DNA of 64,000 bases from Cryptomeria japonica (taxonomy: Eukaryota; Streptophyta; Pinopsida; Cupressales; Cupressaceae). The position numbers were made by a program, and so were the translations under genes. The stretch is from NCBI RefSeq assembly GCF_030272615.1, contig NC_081408.1, positions 200,158,341-200,222,340 on the forward strand, given 5' to 3'. The notes under the pieces were generated by a model. The model was not told the origin of the DNA, ran no database searches, and saw only the letters and a program-made list of their open reading frames with translations. Positions 23,972 to 35,461 of the stretch are shown here, piece by piece (position 1 is the stretch's first letter; the number at the start of each line of letters is the position of its first letter).

Positions 23972-25552
23972 TGTTAGCATATGTGTAGAGTATGTTGACA
24001 TGATGATATTGTATGTTGTCATTGATGTCAATATGATGAAGAGTGAACCAATATGTTGAAGTAAGAACTTGCAAGAGAACTGGTATATGTGAAAATGTCA
24101 ACTAGTATATGTGAACAAGTGAAGCGGTATATTTGTCCAAGTGAACCGGTATGTTGAAATGTGAACTAGTATATGTGAAAATGTGAACCGGTATATGTGA
24201 ACAAGTGAAGAGGTATGTTTGTCCAAAAGAACTAGTATGTTGGAATGTGAACCGATATATGGAATGTTTTGTAAAAAGGTTTCATATTGTATGCCTACTG
24301 GTTGGTAGTCTTAGCTTCAGGGTTTTTGGTTGAAGTATTCTATGCCTATGTGATTCAATTGATGGCATTGTGTGTTGTGCTAGTATTGTAATGAAGAATA
24401 GATTGTGTTGCCACGTCAGCTCTATGCACATGAATGATCTTGCATGAAGGAGATTGATCCTATCTACCTCGGGAATGTGTGAAGTCTCTACAAACGGTGG
24501 AGAATGCATGATGGGTTATTGCCTCCAAGATGCGGTGAAGAATGAATGATGGAGAACATGTTGAGATCTATTCAAGACCAGTGTATTCAAAGCAAAATGT
24601 TCAATGGTCAGGATTGAACCAACTGAATTGATTAACCTAAATGTTTAGGGTTTAGGGTTTATGCTACTAACCAATCTATTTCTTATAAGGTCAATGTTGT
24701 TTTTCCTGTTGAGGTTGTTGGCAAACATTGTGTGTGTATCTAAGTGCAAAGATACATGATTCTTGCTAGACCAGATACAAGAATAGATATCTGTAGAGTG
24801 TGAGTGTAGAAGGAAAGAACTGGAGTGGATCTGCATTGACATTGAGTGTTGTTACCAGATCATTGTAATACCTCTTGACCTCTAATCACTTCAACAGTCG
24901 GAAATTCCCTTAACACGGTAGCTTTAACTGGCTTGCTTTAAATCCTTTAACAAGGTGACTCAAAATCATTAAGTTCTAAAAATCCTCTAACAAGGTAACC
25001 TTTAACCAGGTTTAACCCTTAACTGGGTGTGTTAGCCATCCCTTAACCGAGTGATCCCTAGCAGGATCAGTTCCTAATAGAACCTATCAAAAATTCTTTA
25101 ACAGGACTAGGCTCCTAATAGAGCGGACTTTAAAAGGGTTCAAAGAATAGCTTGTGGGTATTCATCCCCACCATTGTTTTTCCCAGCTGGGTTTCCACAT
25201 GAAAAATATATGTGTTATGTGTGATGCTTTTCATATGATTCTTTGTTATTCTCTATTAAATGACAAATAATGTTGAACCTGTAAGTCTTTACATTCTTAT
25301 TAAAGTATTACTAGTGTATGCATATGGGTGAAGTGGAAATAAGATACTAGATTGTGTGCAAAACTCAGTTACCAGTTTATGTCTTTCTCTGTGCTTAACC
25401 AGTAGTAATCTGGTTTAGACCCATTTTATTGCTTTCCAGTCAAATGGCAGGGTTCTCAGTCCAACCGGTTCAAGAGAAACTATTTTTCTCAGTACTGATT
25501 CACCCCCCTTTCAGTACCGGTTTCGTACCAACTGGTCATCATTGATTTATCA
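23972..25552 (+). repeat. Copia-2 5' LTR
   Basis: Starts TGTTAGCATATG and ends GATTTATCA. Positions about 24040-24265 hold a degenerate minisatellite built on GTGAACCGGTATATGTGAA-like units, also present in the 3' LTR. TTTAGGGTTTAGGGTTTATG at 24643-24662 contains two telomere-like heptamers, seen in the other LTR too. Confidence 0.9.
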
Positions 25553-25554
25553 AT

Positions 25555-25566
25555 TGGTATAAGAGC
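25555..25566 (+). promoter_or_regulatory. Copia-2 primer binding site
   Basis: TGGTATAAGAGC begins two bases after the LTR, the initiator Met tRNA site with one change (C to A). Confidence 0.85.
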
Positions 25567-25623
25567 ATCCTCCAGGTCCTTTGTGTTGTAAGCTTAACCA
25601 CTTGAGGTAAAGATCCTACTCTA

Positions 25624-26469
25624 ATGATTAAGAGGGAAGGTCCAAAGTTCAACAGAGACAACATTAAAATATGGAAGGACAAAATGAAGATATACATCAG
25701 AAGCATGGGTGCTCCACATTGGAGCTATGTTGATAATGCTTATGTTATCCCTACTGGTGTTCTCACTGATGACCAAAAGAGAGAGATTCAGGAGAATGGG
25801 CAAGTCATGGAAGCCCTAATTAGTAGTTTATCTGACACTGAGTTTATTGATGTTCAGGACAAAGAGAATCCCAAAGAAGTATGGGATGCCCTTTAGAATA
25901 TCTATGGCAGTGATGAGCATGTGAAACAAGCTAAGGAAGAAAGCCTTAGGGGAAAGTTTGAAGACATGTAGATGGTTGAAGGAGAGACCATTCAACAATA
26001 TGGAATAAGAATAAAAACTATTGTTGGAGATATCAAGAGTGCAGGTGGTAAAATGGAAGATTCCACTGTAGTTAGCAAAGTTTTGAGATCCTTATTACTG
26101 GTCTATGCAATAAGGGTTGCTTCTATTCAGGAGTTGAGGTCTGTAGACAAGACAAAGGTATCCCTGGACTCCATCATTGTAAAGTTAAAAACTTATGAGC
26201 TAAATAATTATGATGGCAGTATTCAGAAGACTGAATTAGCCTTTAGAGCATCTGTTGCACCATCCAGAAAAGGCAAAGAAGCTAGTACTAGTGGTGAACA
26301 AAGAAAAAGTAGAGAAATGGATGATGAGGAGATCCTGATGGAATTTGAAGCTCTTCTTGCCAAGAGACTTCCCAAGGGAACTGGTAAATATAGAAGTAAG
26401 CTTCCTTTGAAATAATTTTCTTGTAATCGGATAGGACATATTGCTGTAAACTGCCCTAATGGTGACAAC
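25624..26469 (+). pseudogene. Copia-2 gag
   Basis: From ATG 25624 the frame encodes a UBN2-type Copia gag (KFNRDNIKIWKDKMKIYIRS near the start, PKEVWDAL, then QYGIRIKTIVGDI). It is broken by TAG at 25894-25896, TAG at 25969-25971 and TAA at 26413-26415. The last stop destroys the first Cys of the zinc knuckle, whose remainder (FSCNRIGHIAVNCPN) follows at once. Context suggests Gln at the first two stops. Confidence 0.85.
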
Positions 26470-27880
26470 ATGGATAAACTAGAGAGATTCAAGAAGTTCA
26501 AAGGAGGAAACTGGAGAAACTATTTTGTAGCAGTTGATGAAGGTGTCACTGATGAGGAATTAGAAGATAAAGAAAATGAAGATAGTGTATTTGTATCAGT
26601 CAAGGAAGATGTGTTAGACAAGAAGGCTCTTGTCTCCTGCTTTGATAATTCCAATGAGTGGATTATTGACAGTGGTTGTTCTCACCATATGAATGGTGAC
26701 CAGAGTAAGTTTCTATCTTTAGAAGAGCATGATGGTGGTGTCGTTTGTTTTGGTAATGATGCACCATGTATGGTAAAAGGCAGAGGGTCCATCTCTCTAA
26801 ATGGAAGAAGTAGTGCTAACAATGTGTATTGGGTAGAAGGTCTAAGGCACAACCTTTTGAGTGTTGCTCAACTGAATGATAATAGAATCACTCTGGAATT
26901 CAAAAATGGAGTGTGTAAAATCAAAGGAAAGAGTGGTGAACTAATGGCTACCGGTATGCAAACCAAAGGTAACCTATTTTGGCTAAATGCTAATGTCAGT
27001 ACATGTCTTATGGCTAAGTTTGAGGATAGCTGGATATGGCATAGGAGACTCTACCATGTAAACTTTGACAATATTGTAAAGGCTAGTAAGATCAAGGTAG
27101 TTAGAGGATTGCCTATACTGAGCAAACAACAAAATCCTTTGTGCAGAGAGTGGCAACTGGGGAAAATGTCTTCCTCAACCTTCAAAGGTAAACCTCTCAC
27201 TGTAGACAATTTACTTGATCTTGTGCATACTAATTTGTGTGATCCTATGAAAACTAGGAGTGTGCAGGGGATAGGTATTTTATGATTCTCACTGATCATT
27301 TCTCAAGAATGATGTGGGTCACATTCTTGAAGGACAAATCTAAAGCTTTTGGAAAGTTCAAAGCCTTCAGTGCATTTGCAGAAAAAGAAAGCGGTAAGAA
27401 GATTAAGTGCTTAAGAAGCGATCAAGGAGGAGAATACACTTCCAGTGAATTCAACCAATACTGTGAAGAGAATAGCATCAAGAGGAAACTATCTGCCCCT
27501 CGGACTCCATAGTAGAATGCCCTAGTAGAGAGAAACAACTGGACTATGGTTGAAGCAGCTAGAACTATGTTGAAGGAAAGGTTGCTCACACCTTTTGGAA
27601 AGAAGAGGTGAGGACTGTAGTCTACACAATGAACTGGGTAATCATCAAAAAGGGTAAGGACAAAAAACCTTATGAGTATTGGATAGTTAAGACACCAGTG
27701 GTAAGCTACTTCAGAGTGTTTGGTAGTAAATGTTATATCAAGAGGAGTGAACATCAGAGCAAGTTTGATGCTAAATGTGATGAGGGAATATTTCTAGGGT
27801 ATTCCACAAAGAGAAAAGCTCTCAAATATTTCAACAATAGGACTTAGAGAATTGTTGAAAGCATCAATGTTAGAGTTGAT
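26470..27880 (+). pseudogene. Copia-2 protease and integrase
   Basis: The protease active site reads WIIDSGCSHHM (about 26660) with an intact DSG. The pre-integrase zinc region (WHRRLYHVN, then CREWQLGKM) has lost one Cys. Near 27265 a base is missing from the G run before 'DRYFMILTDHFS', which shifts the frame. The integrase then reads MILTDHFSRMMWVTFL and CLRSDQGGEY, but the segment before the catalytic Glu carries two adjacent TAG codons (27510-27515). Further TAG codons follow near 27845, so the integrase is dead. Confidence 0.85.
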
Positions 27881-29736
27881 GAAACCTCTGAGAAATCTGA
27901 GGAAACCGACAATGAGCAAGTAAGAGATGAACTGATAGTAACCTTCTTAGAACCGATTGCAAAATAGCCAAGCACCAATAATAGTGCTCCTACACCGGTG
28001 GATGCTGACGCTGATGAAGATGAGGATGAAGAAGAAAAGCAAGAGGAAACAACAAAGATCATTCCTAGGTATGTAAAGCTGAATCATGATCCAAAGTAGA
28101 TTATAGGAGACAAGGATGTAGGAATTCTTACAAGAAGAAAGATCAGACAAAACTCTTGCATGATCTCTGAATTTGAGCCTAAAACATTCAAAGAGGCACA
28201 TAAAGATGAAGACTAGATCAAGGCGATGGAAGAGGAACTTGACTAGATAGAAAAGAATGGTACATGGTCTTTGGTACCTAGACCAAAGCATAAAATGTCA
28301 TTGGCATCAAATGGGTTTTTAGAAAATGAGTTGAATGAAGATGGCTCAGTGGCTAGAAACAAAGCTAGATTGGTGTGTAAAGTATATGCCCAAGAAGAAG
28401 GAGAATACTATGGAGAAACCTTTGCTCCAGTAGCTAGATTGGAAGGAGTTTGTATGCTTTTTGCATATGTAGCATTCAAGGGATTCAACCTATATCAAAT
28501 GGATGTAAAATCTGCATTTCTAAATGGAATACTAGAAGAGGAGGTGTATATAGAGCAACCAGATGGGTTTGCCCTATTAGAAGATAGTGACATGTTGTGT
28601 AGGCTACATAAGGTCTTGTATGGACTAAAGCATGCACCTAGAGCATGGTATGAATGCTTGCACTCCCATCTTGTGAAGATTCAATTTGAGAGAACAAGTG
28701 AGAAGAGTAATATCCACCTGAAGTCATAAGGAGATCAGATTCTGATCTGTGAAGTATTTGTTGATGACATAATCTTTGGAGGAGATGACAAGATGAGTCA
28801 CAATTTTGCATATGAGATGAAAAAGGAGCTTGAGATGTCACTTATAGGGGAGATTAAGTTCTTCATTAAACTACAAATGAAAGATGGAATCTTTATCACT
28901 CAATATAAATATGTCAAAGAGGTGTTGAAGACCTTTGGCATGGAAGACAACAAATCGGTTGGTACATCGATGGTGACTGGTTGTAAATTATCCAAAGAGG
29001 ATGACTCAAGGTTGGTAAATGAGAAGGAATACCGATCAATGATTGGTAAATTGTACTATGTAGTACATAGCAGATCGAACATTGCACATGTAGTGGGCAT
29101 TGTTGCATGGTTCCAGAAAAGCCCAAGAGAATCTCACTTGGTAGCAGTCAAGTGGATTCTAAGATATCTGAAGGGAACTATTGACTATGGATTATGGTAT
29201 ACATACAGTAATGATTTCAACCTAAAAGTGTTTACAGATGTTGACTGGGCTGGTAATGTGGATGACCAAAAGAGCACAATCGGTGGTGCATTCTTTCTTG
29301 GTAGAAGACTAGTCCCATGGATGAGTAAGAAATAGAGTTGTATCTCTTAGTCTATAGCAGAAGTAGAGTATGTTGCAATATTTATGAGCTGCACCCAAAC
29401 AATTTGGATGAAGCATGTATTAAATGGCTTCAAATTCCTATATCTGAACCAGTAAGTATATTTTGTGACAACACAAGTGCGATTAACATCTCCAAGAATC
29501 TGGTTTTACATTCTAGAACCAAGCACTTTGAGCTTAAGTATCATTTTTTAAGGGAAAAGGTTCAGAACAAAGAAGTTGTACTGGAACATGTTTCCAGTAA
29601 GGAGCAGTTAGAAAACATATTCACCAAGCCTCTATCAAAGGCTACTTTTACCTATATGAGAGGTGAATTAGGGGTGCTGCCCCTTCAAGAGGTGAACAAA
29701 AGGTGTGTGCTCCACATCAGCCAAGACTTACATTAA
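27881..29736 (+). pseudogene. Copia-2 reverse transcriptase and RNase H
   Basis: The linker has TAG codons near 27965, 28098, 28214 and 28244. The RT core is readable: [24 protein letters not shown] with the first catalytic Asp, then after a frameshift near 28725 the FVDD box (about 28753-28764) in place of YVDD. RNase H shows FTDVDWAGNVDD and FCDNTSAINISKN, interrupted by TAG at 29333-29335 and a shift near 29400. The tail ends with a KHFELKYHFLREKV segment, typical of the Copia C-terminus. Confidence 0.87.
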
Positions 29737-29907
29737 TATATTTTTCTTAGGATTGGTGTGTTGAACGATGCTACTCCTTAGGGGGAGCAGCATAGTAGAT
29801 CATATATGTTTATGCCTTCACTTTGGCATTGATGTCAAAGGGGGAGAATATGTGAAGCGGAGAAGATGTAAAGCTTAGAGATATCTTTGTATATTGCCAT
29901 CAATGCC

Positions 29908-29919
29908 AAAGGGGGAGAT
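29908..29919 (+). promoter_or_regulatory. Copia-2 polypurine tract
   Basis: AAAGGGGGAGAT abuts the 3' LTR start TGTTGGCAT. An identical tract is found in Copia-3, consistent with related lineages. Confidence 0.88.
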
Positions 29920-31501
29920 TGTTGGCATATGTGTAGAGTATGTTGACATGATGATATTGTATGTTGTCATTGATGTCAATATGATGAAGAGTGAACCGGT
30001 ATATTGAAGTAAGAACTTGCAAGAGAACCAGTATATGTGAAAATGTGAACCGGTATATGTGAACAAGTGAAGCGGTATGTTTGTCCAAGTGAAGCGGTAT
30101 GTTGAAATGTGAATAGATATATGTGAAAATGTGAACAAGGATATGTGACCAAGTGAAGTGGTATGTTTGTCCAAGAGAACCAGTATGTTGGAATGTGAAC
30201 CGGTATATGGAATGTTTTGTATCAAGTTTTCATATGGTATGACTATCGGTTGGTAGTCTTAGCTTCAGGTTTTTTGGTTGAAGTATTCTATGCCTATGTG
30301 ATTCAACCAATGATATTGTGTGTTGTGCTAGCATTGTAATGAACAATAGATTATGTTGCTACGTCATCTCTGTGCATGTGAAGGATCTTGCATGAAGGAG
30401 ATTGATCCTATCTACATTGAGAATGTGCGAAGTCTCTGCAAATGGTGGAGAACGTGTGATGGGTTATTGCCTCCAAGATGTGGTGAAGAAAGAATGATGG
30501 AGAATGTCTTGAGATCTATTCAAGACCATTGTATTCAAAGCAAAGTGTTCAATGGTCAGGATTGAACTGACTGAATTGCTTAACCTAGATGTTTAGGGTT
30601 TAGGGTTTATGCTACCAACCTATCTGTTTCCTATAAGGTCGATGTTGTTTTTCCTATTGAGGTTGTTGGCAAATGTTGTGTGTGTATCTAAGTGCAAAGA
30701 TACGTGATTCTTGCCAGACCAGATACAAGAATAGATACCTGCAAAGTGTGAGTACAGAAGGAAGGAACTGAAGTTGATCTACATTGGCATTGAGTGTTGT
30801 TACCAGATCATTGTAATACCTGTTGACCTCTAATCCCTTCAATAGTTGGAAAATCCCTTAACAGGGTAGCTTTAACTGACTTGTTGTAAATCCTTTAATA
30901 GGGTGATTCAAAATCATTGAGTTCTAAAAATCCTCTAACAAAGTAACCTTTAACTGGGTTCAACCCTTAACTGGGTGTGTTAGCCATCCCTTAACCGTGT
31001 GATCCCTAGCAGGATCGGTTCCTAATAGAACCTATTGTAAAGTCTTTAACCAGACTAGGCTCCTAATAGAGTGGACTTCAAAAGGGTTCAAAGAACAACT
31101 TGTGGGTATTCATCCCCACTATGGTTTTTCCCAGTTGGGTTTCCACCTGAAAAATATGTGTGTTATGTGTGATGCTTTTCATATGATGCTTTGTTATTCT
31201 TTGTTAAGCGGTAAAGCATGTTGAACCTATAAGTCTTTACATTCCTATTAAAGTATTACTAGTGTATGCATATGGGTGAAGTGGAAATAAGATGCTAGAT
31301 TGTGTGGAAAACTGAGTTACTGGTTTATGTCTTTCTCTATGCTTAACTGGTAGTAATCTGGTTTAGATCGATGTTATTGCTTGCCAGTCAAATGGCAGGG
31401 TTCTTAGTCTAACCGGTTCAAGAGAAACTATTTTTCTCAGTACTAATTCACCCCCCCTCTCAGTACCAGTTTGGTACTAACTGGTCATCATTGATTTATC
31501 A
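29920..31501 (+). repeat. Copia-2 3' LTR
   Basis: 1582 bp, matching 23972-25552 including the ACCGGT-rich minisatellite (about 29990-30215) and the TTTAGGG repeats (30595). It ends GATTTATCA at 31501. Confidence 0.9.
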
Positions 31502-31682
31502 AAGTTTTCATTGTATATATTGGTGTTATGTGATGTGCCCTTTATGTGGTTGATTTGTATTGTCTAGCCTTATCTTACCTGTAGGTTTTCTTGGTCCTTA
31601 GGTTGGTAACCATTAATCTCTCTTGGAGTTAAAAGGGTTAAGAATTTAGAAATCATTGATTCACCCCCACCCTTCTCAGTGG
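31502..31682. repeat. Right part of the old LTR split by Copia-2
   Basis: Continues the target sequence of Copia-2. The CACCCCCACCCTTCTCAGTG stretch near its end resembles the pyrimidine-rich 3' ends of plant Copia LTRs. It is non-coding. Confidence 0.4.
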
Positions 31683-32246
31683 CATCTTATGTTCAACATA
31701 TGTTCCCTGCTATCTTGCACTACACAAAGTGAGTGCATGGTGCCCATGTGGGATAACTGTAAGAAGGGCATAAAGACTCACCCACTATCCCGCAGATTGA
31801 TTATGTTGAGACTTGTGACCTCATGGGGTAACACAAGAAGAAGCATGGGATGATTCTCACCATCCCACAACATGATGTATGAGTGAAAGGTGATCATGCA
31901 GTGTTCAAAGGGAAAAGGTAGGAATTAGGTATCCTGCTATCGTGTGATACAAAGTAAGCGAAGACGATAGTCATGCAGGACAAGAGAATGAAACAAGAGA
32001 AGGATCTCACTACCTGCAACATGTAGATGGATGTAAAGAGGAACTCATGGGATAAGTTAAGTCATAGAGATGAGGTATCCCACCAGCCCGCATGTGGAAA
32101 TGGACATATGAATGATAATGCAAAACAAGTTAAAAGGAAAAATGGTGCACATCTCGCCATCCCACAACTACTAAGTTTAAGGTCATCATGACCAGTACAA
32201 GTTCTTTTTTCAACATGGTGGCAACCCAATAAACACTATTATCAAC
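31683..32246. repeat. Degenerate subrepeat block around a CCATCCCACAAC motif
   Basis: No gene is visible. Variants of a CAYCATCCCRCAAC core occur near 31785, 31860, 32072 and 32157 at spacings of roughly 75-210 bp, each in similar A/G-rich context, as if an old tandem repeat has decayed. Confidence 0.35.
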
Positions 32247-33484
32247 TTTTAGGATAATCGATGAACAACTGAGAGGGGGGTTGAATCAGTAGTTAACAGA
32301 TTATAACATTTAATCCACTTAATAAAATTTATCTAGATTAAGTATTGGTAAAGCAGAAATAGATACCGATAAGCAATTACACTTAACAATGAAATAGATA
32401 CTCAACACAATGCAATCATACCACATCACACCATTATTTGTACGTGGAAAACCCAGAAGGGGAAAACCAACAGTGGGAAGCCTACCCATAGTTAGATGAT
32501 ACTTCTATAGAAAGTATGTGATACAATGAGGGGCCTGCACATGAAGGAAGGCACACTTCCTAGAGCGTACTACTCATTACAAAAGAGTCTCACAAACTAC
32601 AGAGGTTAAAACGACCTCAAAATATTTGAATAACAATCCAATAGAGTGAACTACCAGAGATAGTATCTACCATGCCTAATTACAGTCTTGGTTAATCTCA
32701 ACACCGAAGGCCTTTGACCTCTTCTTTAATCCTAATTCAATCCTCAATGATCAACCCAAATTACTTCGCATAAGATATTACAATTCATGACTACAATACC
32801 CCATCTTACAATGAGATCTTGCATTCATTTATACCAACCCTAAGGCCTAATCCAATTAGGTCGGCCATCTAAAAGATATTACAATAATCTCATTACATAA
32901 ATCCATATTACAATGATATTCCTTGTCGGCTTAAGATCAAAACAACAATAACAAATCAATAAATCACCCCAAAACATCCTGGTAATGTGTAGAGTGCACA
33001 TTAACACAATTATGGTCCATAACCTAGATAATCACTAGACATATTCTAGGTCCACCACTCCAAAGGAATGTCTTCAAGTAGTTGAAGCATGATCAAAGAA
33101 CATCTTCAATATCCTGAAATCCATTTAGAAGCCACACCAACACCACTTATGCATCCTGTCATGATTCCTCAATGAAATCTCTATCAGTTAAACCTTAAAC
33201 CAATCTCGATAAGGGTTTACAAGAATGTATGATAGCATCTGATTACCAATTCAATACCAACTGACTAAAACATGTCCCAAGATTATGTAACACATAAAAT
33301 CAAACATACTCCATTGATCCAAACATGTCGAAAGTGTCCAATAGATAATCTCTTTTGTCGGTAACACTAGATCTTCTATTGGTAACCAAAACCTGTCTAT
33401 TGGTAACCATCCATAATAGCTAGTGTTGACATCAATGACAAAACATCAATGCAACACATAATAAATTCATCCATAATGCCAACA
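32247..33484 (-). repeat. Copia-3 3' LTR
   Basis: About 1.24 kb. On the minus strand it starts TGTTGGCATTATGG after the purine tract AAAGGGGGAGAT (plus coordinates 33485-33496). The far edge is set by alignment to the other LTR. Confidence 0.82.
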
Positions 33485-33496
33485 ATCTCCCCCTTT
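33485..33496 (-). promoter_or_regulatory. Copia-3 polypurine tract
   Basis: AAAGGGGGAGAT on the minus strand directly precedes the 3' LTR and is identical to that of Copia-2. Confidence 0.85.
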
Positions 33497-33869
33497 GGCA
33501 TTGATGGCAACACTAGATGTGAAAAACATCTAAGTACCAAGAAATGCCAAACATGTCTCCTCCTGTGGAAGACAACCAAAAATCGCCTAAATATCGGTAA
33601 CTCTCCTTGTGTTAATGATATCTATGTACAATTATGAATAAATCTCTCCCCCTAATGTATACAACTCCCTTTTTTTCACATCAATATCTTTCCCCCTTTG
33701 ACATTAATGCCAAAAATCTGACAAAAATATCAAAACAATAATGTAATCCTCTAAATCACAAAGCTAACTACTCCCCTGAGTAGTAGCACCACTCATCAAT
33801 GCTGGAATGAATAATATCTCTGATAATGCATATCAGATTGATGAGAAACTGCATCAATCAAGTCTTTGC

Positions 33870-35461
33870 TAGAGGGGCAGAAACCCCTAACTTGTCTCTT
33901 AAATACTCAAATGATTCTTTAGACAACGGTTTAGTGAATATATTTGTGATTTGTTCTTTAGTGTTAACATAAACCAACTTGACTTTATTTCCTTCTACCT
34001 TGTCCTTTAGAAAGTTATACTTTATTGATATATTCTTAGTCTTAGAGTGTTATACAGGGTTCTTAGACATGTCAATAGCTACAGAGTTATCACAGTAGAT
34101 AACTACTGATTCACTACAATTTACCCTGATATCGTTCAACATTTGCTTCATCCACAAGACTTGTGTGCAATTAGTTGTTGCTGCAACATACTCAGCTTCT
34201 GCAATAGATAAATAAATGCATGACTGGTTTTTGTGGATCCATGAAACCAGTTTCTTTTCAAAAAAGAAATCTCCACCACAAGTTCTCTTCATGTCATCAA
34301 TATCTCCTACCCAATCTAAGTTAGTATATGCACATAAAGTGAAATCATCATTTTTAGAATACCATAAGCCATATTATGTTGTTCCTTGCAAATACCGAAA
34401 TATGCTCTTTACCGTACATTCATGATTTTCTTTAGGATTACTTTGATATCTTGAAACAATGATTAATACATTCATAATATCTGGTCTAGTCTGAGTTAGA
34501 TATAACAAACCACCAATCATAGACTTATACCTTGTTAGATTTACCGGTGTACAAGTATCCTTGATAGATAATTTCTCACTTATCACCATAGAAGTACTTA
34601 CCGGTTTGGAATTATCCATACCAAACTTCTTCAACAATTCCCTTAGATACTTAGTTTGATAGATAAAAGTGACTTTTTCAGTTTGAGTAATCTGTAAACC
34701 TAAGAAAAGTTGCATCTCACCAATCATGGACATTTCAAATTCATTCTTCATATTGTTAGCAAATTCCATGCACAATTTATCTTCTCCCCCAAAAATGATA
34801 TCATCAATAAATACTTCAATAATCAGAATATCATCATCAGTAATTTTGTAATATAAATTATTGTCAGCACTGCCTTTAGTAAAACCAAACTTCAAAAGAT
34901 ATTTATCCAACCTTGCATACCAAGCTCTAGGAGCTTGTTTCAATCCATATAAAGTTTTCTTCAATCTGCAAACCATATCTTTATTATCAGTGGGTGAAAA
35001 TCCATTAGGCTGCTCAATGTATACTTCTTCCTCAAGTTCACCATTCAAAAATGCACATTTAACATCCATTTGATAAACCTTATAGTTCTTATAAGATGCG
35101 TAGGCAAGAAATAGTCTAACAACTTCAATTCTAGCTACAGGTGCAAATGTCTCACTATGATCAATTCCTTCCATTTGAGAATATCCTTTACAAACCAATA
35201 TAGCCTTTTTTCTTACAACTTGAGCATCCCCATTCAGTTTATTCTTAAAAACCCATTTAGTTCCAATAACATTCTTATTTTTAGGCCAGGGAACTAAAGT
35301 CCAAGTTTCATTCTTCTCTATTTTATCTAATTCATCTTACATGGCCTTTTACCAATGTTTATTCTTACCACCTTCAATAATAGTTGCCGGTTCAATTTGA
35401 GAAATAAGACATACCTCTTCATTATCCAATCTCCTTCTAGTAATAACCCTCTTGTTCCTGT
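33870..35461 (-). pseudogene. Copia-3 reverse transcriptase and RNase H
   Basis: The RT frame is open at 34374-35198: [24 protein letters not shown] with the first catalytic Asp, LYGLKQAPRAWY and FIDD in place of YVDD. It is followed by TAA at 34374-34376, then the same frame continues through RNase H (34050-34292: SIAEAEYVAA and YCDNSVAIDMSKN) to another stop just before the conserved His-rich end. The part upstream of 35198 carries further stops near the RT entry. The reading then runs into the Gypsy-4 insertion at 35462. Confidence 0.88.

Larger units (their letters stand above)
23972..31501 (+). mobile_element. Copia-2: complete but multiply inactivated Copia retrotransposon
   Basis: 7530 bp with LTRs of 1581 and 1582 bp that differ by about 6 % (first 330 bp compared by eye). 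The order LTR, primer site, gag, protease, integrase, RT, RNase H, purine tract, LTR is complete. The flanking 5 bp are GGGTT on the left and AAGTT on the right, compatible with a target duplication in which two G have become A. At least ten stop codons and several frameshifts break gag-pol, so it cannot move on its own. Confidence 0.9.

Noticed and set aside
22112-24101. Several minus-strand frames of 60-107 codons in the old LTR block
   Set aside because: Ser/Ile/His-rich composition, no domain, and some cross an element boundary (23972), so they are chance frames.
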